A stretch of DNA of 8,278 nt from Solirubrobacterales bacterium. Its GTDB lineage: Bacteria; Actinomycetota; Thermoleophilia; Solirubrobacterales; Solirubrobacteraceae. The notes under the pieces were generated by a model. That model was not told where the DNA came from. It saw only the letters and a list, made by a program, of their open reading frames with translations, and searched no databases. Shown piece after piece: positions 6,251-8,278 of this stretch. Location: assembly GCA_025964065.1 (NCBI GenBank), contig JAOPZO010000067.1, positions 1 to 8,278 on the forward strand, read 5' to 3'. Both the position numbers and the translations under genes were made by a program. Positions within the stretch are counted from its first letter, which is position 1; each line of letters begins with the position of its first letter.

Positions 6251-6256
6251 AGGGTA
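6251..6256 (-). promoter_or_regulatory. Probable -10 box (TACCCT) for leaderless msrA
   Basis: On the minus strand TACCCT ends 6 nt before the msrA ATG at 6244. The hexamer and the 6-nt spacing are identical to those before the quinone reductase gene at 6829. It sits in the 16-bp gap after the DUF3140 stop, so msrA can be transcribed separately from the upstream pair. Confidence 0.55.
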
Positions 6257-6260
6257 GTGG

Positions 6261-6581
6261 TCACTTCAGGGGGTCATGGCCCCAGTTCATGAGGCTGTAC
6301 CGCCACTTGGAGTGCTCCGCGTCGTCGTCCGGCCCACCCTGCGCGAGGTGCCGCTTGATGTAGCCGACGACCTTCGCCTTGTGCTCCTCGTCGGCGTCGG
6401 TGAGGTCGGCCTGCTTCTTGCGCTTGATCTCGACGATGCGGCGTCCGGAGGCGTGGCCCGTGGACTCGCCGTTGCCGGAGGACTTCTGCCCGACGGCCTT
6501 CGACTCGTCCGTCCCGAGGAAGTCCTCGAGCTCCTTCGGGGTCATGTTGACCAGGTCGTCGAACTCGTCCGCGGCGCTCAC
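6261..6581 (-). CDS. DUF3140 domain protein
   Basis: A 106-residue protein matching the DUF3140 family nearly end to end: EFDDLVNMTPKELEDFL at residues 6-22, TDESKAVGQK, GHASGRRIVEI (43-52), TDADEEHKAKVVGYIKRHLAQ (61-81) and the hallmark C-terminus WRYSLMNWGHDPLK (93-106). The function is unknown; no catalytic motif, signal peptide or membrane helix is visible. The GTG at 6581 overlaps the TGA of the upstream DUF2945 gene in a 4-bp GTGA, which decides the start and indicates translational coupling. DUF2945 and DUF3140 genes are, from memory, often neighbours in actinobacteria, suggesting a shared task. Confidence 0.85.
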   Translation of the reverse strand: MSAADEFDDLVNMTPKELEDFLGTDESKAVGQKSSGNGESTGHASGRRIVEIKRKKQADLTDADEEHKAKVVGYIKRHLAQGGPDDDAEHSKWRYSLMNWGHDPLK

Positions 6582-6799
6582 GTCTTCTTGAGCGCGCTCG
6601 GCTTGTGCACGGCCTCGCCGCCGGACTTGTCGCTCTTGACGAGGTACTGGGGGTCGTCCTTGGACGCCTTGACCTTGCGGCCCGCCGCCTCGTTCTCCTC
6701 CTCCTTGGTGATCTTCTTCTCGACCTTCCCGGGGACCTTGTTGCCGTGGGAGGACCACTCGACGTGGTCGCCCTTCTTCAACTCCTTGTCGTCACTCAT
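6578..6799 (-). CDS. DUF2945 (Hva1/Tudor-like) domain protein
   Basis: A 73-residue, highly charged, small SH3/Tudor-like protein. KKGDHVEWSSHGNKVPGKV (residues 8-26) is the signature of DUF2945 (hypervirulence-associated protein Tudor domain), followed by the variable charged stretch and the usual K-x-SDK-SG-EAVHKPSALKK ending (55-72). The biochemical role is unknown; the fold suggests binding of a peptide or nucleic acid. The ATG at 6799 gives the standard N-terminus. It is the first gene of a two-gene operon with DUF3140 and is divergent from the quinone reductase, with 29 bp between start codons. A weak TACGCC lies 7 nt upstream of the ATG, a poor TANNNT match. Confidence 0.85.
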   Translation of the reverse strand: MSDDKELKKGDHVEWSSHGNKVPGKVEKKITKEEENEAAGRKVKASKDDPQYLVKSDKSGGEAVHKPSALKKT

Positions 6800-6816
6800 G
6801 CTTCCGGGCGTACCCA

Positions 6817-6822
6817 TACCCT
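6817..6822 (+). promoter_or_regulatory. Probable -10 box (TACCCT) for leaderless quinone reductase gene
   Basis: TACCCT ends 6 nt before the ATG at 6829, with no Shine-Dalgarno between. It lies in the 29-bp gap between divergent start codons, so any regulator bound here could affect both directions. Confidence 0.55.
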
Positions 6823-6828
6823 GCGCCC

Positions 6829-7773
6829 ATGCGCGCAGCGACGATCCGTGACGGCGAAGTTGGCGTGGAGGAGCACCCCGACCCGGAGGCGGGCGCGGGC
6901 GAGGTGCTCGTCCGGGTCCGCGCGGCCGGGCTGAACGGTGCGGACATCCTCCAGCGCAAGGGCGGCTACCCGGCACCTCCCGGCTCCCCGGCGGACATCC
7001 CCGGCCTGGAGCTCGCCGGGGAGGTCGTGGCGCTCGGCGCGGGCGCGGAGCGCTTCGCCCTGGGCGACCGCGTCATGGCGATCGTCGGTGGCGGCGGGCA
7101 GGCCGAGCTCTGCCCCGTGCACGAGCGCCAGCTCATGCCGGTGCCCGAAGGGCTCGACTGGGTCGCGGCCGGCGGGCTGCCCGAGGTCTTCACGACGGCG
7201 CACGACGCCCTCTTCACCCAGGGCCTGCTCAAGCCGGGGGAGCGCCTGCTCGTGCACGGGGCCGCGGGCGGGGTCGGGACCGCGGCGGTGCAGCTCGCGC
7301 GGCGTGCGGGGGCGCACGTGACCGCGACGGTGCGGGATCCCGAGCGCCGCCAGGCCGTGGGGGAGCTCGGCGCGCACGACGTGATCGCGCCCGAGGGCTT
7401 CGAGGACGCGGGCCCGTTCGACGTCGTGCTCGAGCTCGTGGGCGCGCCCAACCTCCCGGGGGACCTCAAGGCGCTCCGCACGGGCGGCCGCATCGTCGTC
7501 ATCGGCGTCGGCGCGGGCTTCAAGGCCGAGGTGAACCTGCTGCAGCTCATGGGCAAGCGCGCGACGCTCCGCGCCTCCACGCTGCGCGCGCGGCCGCTCG
7601 AGGAGAAGGCCGCGACGGCGCGCGCGCTCGAGGCGCAGGTGCTCCCGGGGATCGCGGACGCGACGCTCACCGTGCCGATCGCGGACACGTTCGGGCTCGA
7701 TCGCGTGCGCGACGCCTACGAGCGCTTCGTCGCGGGCGGGAAGCTCGGGAAGGTCGTCCTCGAGGTGGGCTGA
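6829..7773 (+). CDS. NAD(P)H:quinone oxidoreductase, PIG3-like
   Basis: A 314-residue zinc-independent medium-chain dehydrogenase/reductase. The N-terminal GroES-like domain holds the family segment GLNGADILQRKGGYPAPPG (residues 34-52), which marks the TP53I3/PIG3 branch of quinone oxidoreductases, then PGLELAGEVV and GDRVMAIVGGGG. The Rossmann domain has the nucleotide-binding AAGGVGTAAVQLAR (145-158), followed by VTATVRD and GGRIVVIG. The C-terminus (FVAGGKLGKVVLEV) is typical. The zinc-ligand cysteine and histidine positions of alcohol dehydrogenases are absent, as expected. It probably transfers hydride from NADPH to quinones or reactive enones in the cytoplasm; the true substrate is unknown. 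It is divergent from the DUF2945/DUF3140 operon and is followed by a stretch without an intact gene. Confidence 0.9.
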   Translation: MRAATIRDGEVGVEEHPDPEAGAGEVLVRVRAAGLNGADILQRKGGYPAPPGSPADIPGLELAGEVVALGAGAERFALGDRVMAIVGGGGQAELCPVHERQLMPVPEGLDWVAAGGLPEVFTTAHDALFTQGLLKPGERLLVHGAAGGVGTAAVQLARRAGAHVTATVRDPERRQAVGELGAHDVIAPEGFEDAGPFDVVLELVGAPNLPGDLKALRTGGRIVVIGVGAGFKAEVNLLQLMGKRATLRASTLRARPLEEKAATARALEAQVLPGIADATLTVPIADTFGLDRVRDAYERFVAGGKLGKVVLEVG

Positions 7774-7849
7774 GGTCCGCGCACCTCGGGGCGGCGGGGG
7801 CGTTGCCGGAGCATGGACTGCCCGGGCCGTCGCTGCCCGTCGCGCTGCT

Positions 7850-8014
7850 CGCCTCGCCGACGGGTCGCTCGATGGCGCCGTCGGCGCGGGGGCCGCGCTC
7901 GGACCCGGCATCGCGCTCGTCCCGATACGCGACGGCCGCCATCGGGTGCTCGCGGAGTCCGAGGTCCCCGCGGGTCCGTCGCCCGCCTCCGCCCACCCAC
8001 CGAAAGGGGCCTGA
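7850..8014 (+). pseudogene. Coding-like relic, unidentified
   Basis: In this frame (third positions at 7852, 7855 and so on) codons end in G or C nearly as often as in neighbouring genes, and the translation looks protein-like (LADGSLDGAVG, then GPGIALVPIRDGRHRVLAESE), unlike the low-complexity Arg/Pro output of the other frames. There is no usable start codon upstream in frame after the quinone reductase gene, and the stop TGA lies inside the palindrome at 7997-8031. I read it as the C-terminal remains of a lost gene; the family is not recognised. Chance in a 74% GC sequence cannot be excluded. Confidence 0.3.
7855..7886. repeat. Inverted repeat with 9-bp perfect arms
   Basis: CGCCGACGG at 7855-7863 pairs perfectly with CCGTCGGCG at 7878-7886 around a 14-nt loop. 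It lies 82 bp after the quinone reductase stop and could fold in RNA, but no T-tract follows, so a classical intrinsic terminator is not shown. Confidence 0.35.
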
Positions 8015-8031
8015 CCCCTTTCAGACGGTGG
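7997..8031. repeat. Strong palindrome, REP-like or terminator-like
   Basis: An inner perfect 8-bp stem (GAAAGGGG at 8002-8009, CCCCTTTC at 8015-8022) closes a 5-nt loop. An outer arm (CCACCG at 7997-8002, CGGTGG at 8026-8031) extends it with a small bulge; the outer and inner arms share base 8002, so not all pairs form at once. The A-run on one arm and T-run on the other recall intrinsic terminators usable in both directions, though without a trailing U-tract. AAAGGGG/CCCCTTT palindromes around a CTGA-type centre also recall REP-like elements mobilised by RAYT transposases; that is from memory and would need counting across the genome. Confidence 0.5.
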
Positions 8032-8104
8032 CGTTGCGGAAGTGCGCAGCACTGCGGAGGACCGCGCAGCGGGCGGAGGCACCCGGATGCGGTGCATCGG
8101 GTAC

Positions 8105-8112
8105 AAGGAGGT
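8105..8112 (+). promoter_or_regulatory. Strong Shine-Dalgarno (AAGGAGGT)
   Basis: A near-perfect anti-16S match before the GTG at 8115. The spacing to the GTG is unusually short (3 nt after GGAGG), but no other in-frame start exists nearby. It contrasts with the leaderless-looking starts elsewhere in the window. Confidence 0.6.
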
Positions 8113-8114
8113 CC

Positions 8115-8278
8115 GTGCTCCGCGCTCTCGCCCTGACGACCACGGCCACGGGGCTCCTAGCGTTCGCCGTCCCGCCCGCCGGGGCGGAGACGCTGCCGCG
8201 GGAGCTTCCGCCGGTGGTGGAGCTGCGCGCGGCGCCCGGGCAGCAGTGGCTGCTCGGCGTGCGCGGGGCGGAGGGCGC
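8115..8278 (+). CDS. Secreted protein, N-terminal part only
   Basis: A GTG start opens a frame that runs off the window; 54 residues are visible. The N-terminus is a signal peptide: one Arg at position 3, a hydrophobic run (ALALTTTATGLLAFAV) and an A-x-A type cleavage site (AGA before ETLP, about residue 24). The product is therefore probably exported by the Sec route. The mature part begins ETLPRELPPVVELR and then GQQWLLGVRG; no family can be named. No lipobox cysteine is present, so it is not a lipoprotein. The strong Shine-Dalgarno at 8105-8112 supports this start despite short spacing. Confidence 0.65.
   Translation, partial: MLRALALTTTATGLLAFAVPPAGAETLPRELPPVVELRAAPGQQWLLGVRGAEG

Larger units (their letters stand above)
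7774..8114. other. Intergenic stretch without an intact gene
   Basis: Between the quinone reductase stop and the secreted-protein start there is no gene with a credible start and domain on either strand. It contains a coding-like relic (7850-8014), an inverted repeat (7855-7886) and a strong palindrome (7997-8031). Open frames longer than 100 codons here look like shadows of high GC. Confidence 0.6.

Noticed and set aside
4205..6292. A 695-codon plus-strand frame over rlmD, DUF1801 and msrA.
   Set aside because: It is out of frame with rlmD, which has full motifs, and antisense to msrA and DUF1801; the composition is Arg-rich shadow.
6796..8106. A 436-codon minus-strand frame opposite the quinone reductase.
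   Set aside because: It is a mirror of a well-supported gene, with no recognisable domain and a composition typical of GC shadow.
1..8278. A new defence, toxin-antitoxin, phage or biosynthetic system.
   Set aside because: Every intact gene belongs to a known housekeeping or small uncharacterised family, and no recombinase, transposase, nuclease-helicase or clustered unknown set is seen.

Overview
This window comes from a very GC-rich chromosome (roughly 72-75% by eye, with codons strongly biased to G or C in third position). The gene content suggests a high-GC actinobacterium: a MocR-type regulator, a DUF2945/DUF3140 pair, and start codons placed 6-7 nt after TANNNT boxes, as in leaderless actinobacterial genes. 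A deep-branching class such as Thermoleophilia/Solirubrobacterales is my best guess. It rests on protein resemblance from memory and was not tested. Most of the window is ordinary chromosomal housekeeping; I see no prophage, integron, CRISPR array, rRNA or tRNA.

Layout, left to right. (1) 1-1014 (+): the C-terminal aminotransferase-fold part of a MocR-like regulator, cut by the window edge. (2) 954-1670 (-): an endonuclease/exonuclease/phosphatase-superfamily hydrolase, tail-to-tail with the regulator and overlapping it. (3) 1689-2564 (+): argF, ornithine carbamoyltransferase, starting with TTG only 18 bp from the divergent hydrolase start. (4) 2561-2769 (+): the shredded remains of a SAM-dependent methyltransferase coupled to argF. 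A lower-GC stretch with a 32-codon ORF and a small hairpin follows. (5) 2978-3778 (+): an Ala/Lys/Pro-rich, phasin-like protein. (6) 3798-5198 (+): an RlmD/TrmA-type RNA m5U methyltransferase without the iron-sulfur cysteines. (7) 5236-6244 (-): msrA followed by an overlapping DUF1801 gene. (8) 6261-6799 (-): a DUF2945 (Hva1/Tudor-like) gene and a DUF3140 gene in a tight operon. (9) 6829-7773 (+): a PIG3-like NAD(P)H:quinone oxidoreductase, divergent from (8). (10) 7774-8114: no intact gene; it holds a coding-like relic and a strong palindrome. (11) 8115-8278 (+): the start of a secreted protein, cut by the window end.

Functionally the right half has a mild redox/stress flavour (MsrA, quinone reductase, small DUF2945/DUF3140 proteins). 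The left half is metabolic and regulatory. The clearest cross-gene pattern is regulatory: argF, the phasin-like gene, msrA and the quinone reductase each carry a TANNNT box ending 6 or 7 nt before the start codon, and rlmD has a close variant. This suggests transcription starting at or next to the start codon. I found no convincing new defence or biosynthetic system. The points most worth a second look are the serial leaderless promoters, the cluster-less RlmD homologue, the DUF2945-DUF3140 operon and the decayed gene pieces.
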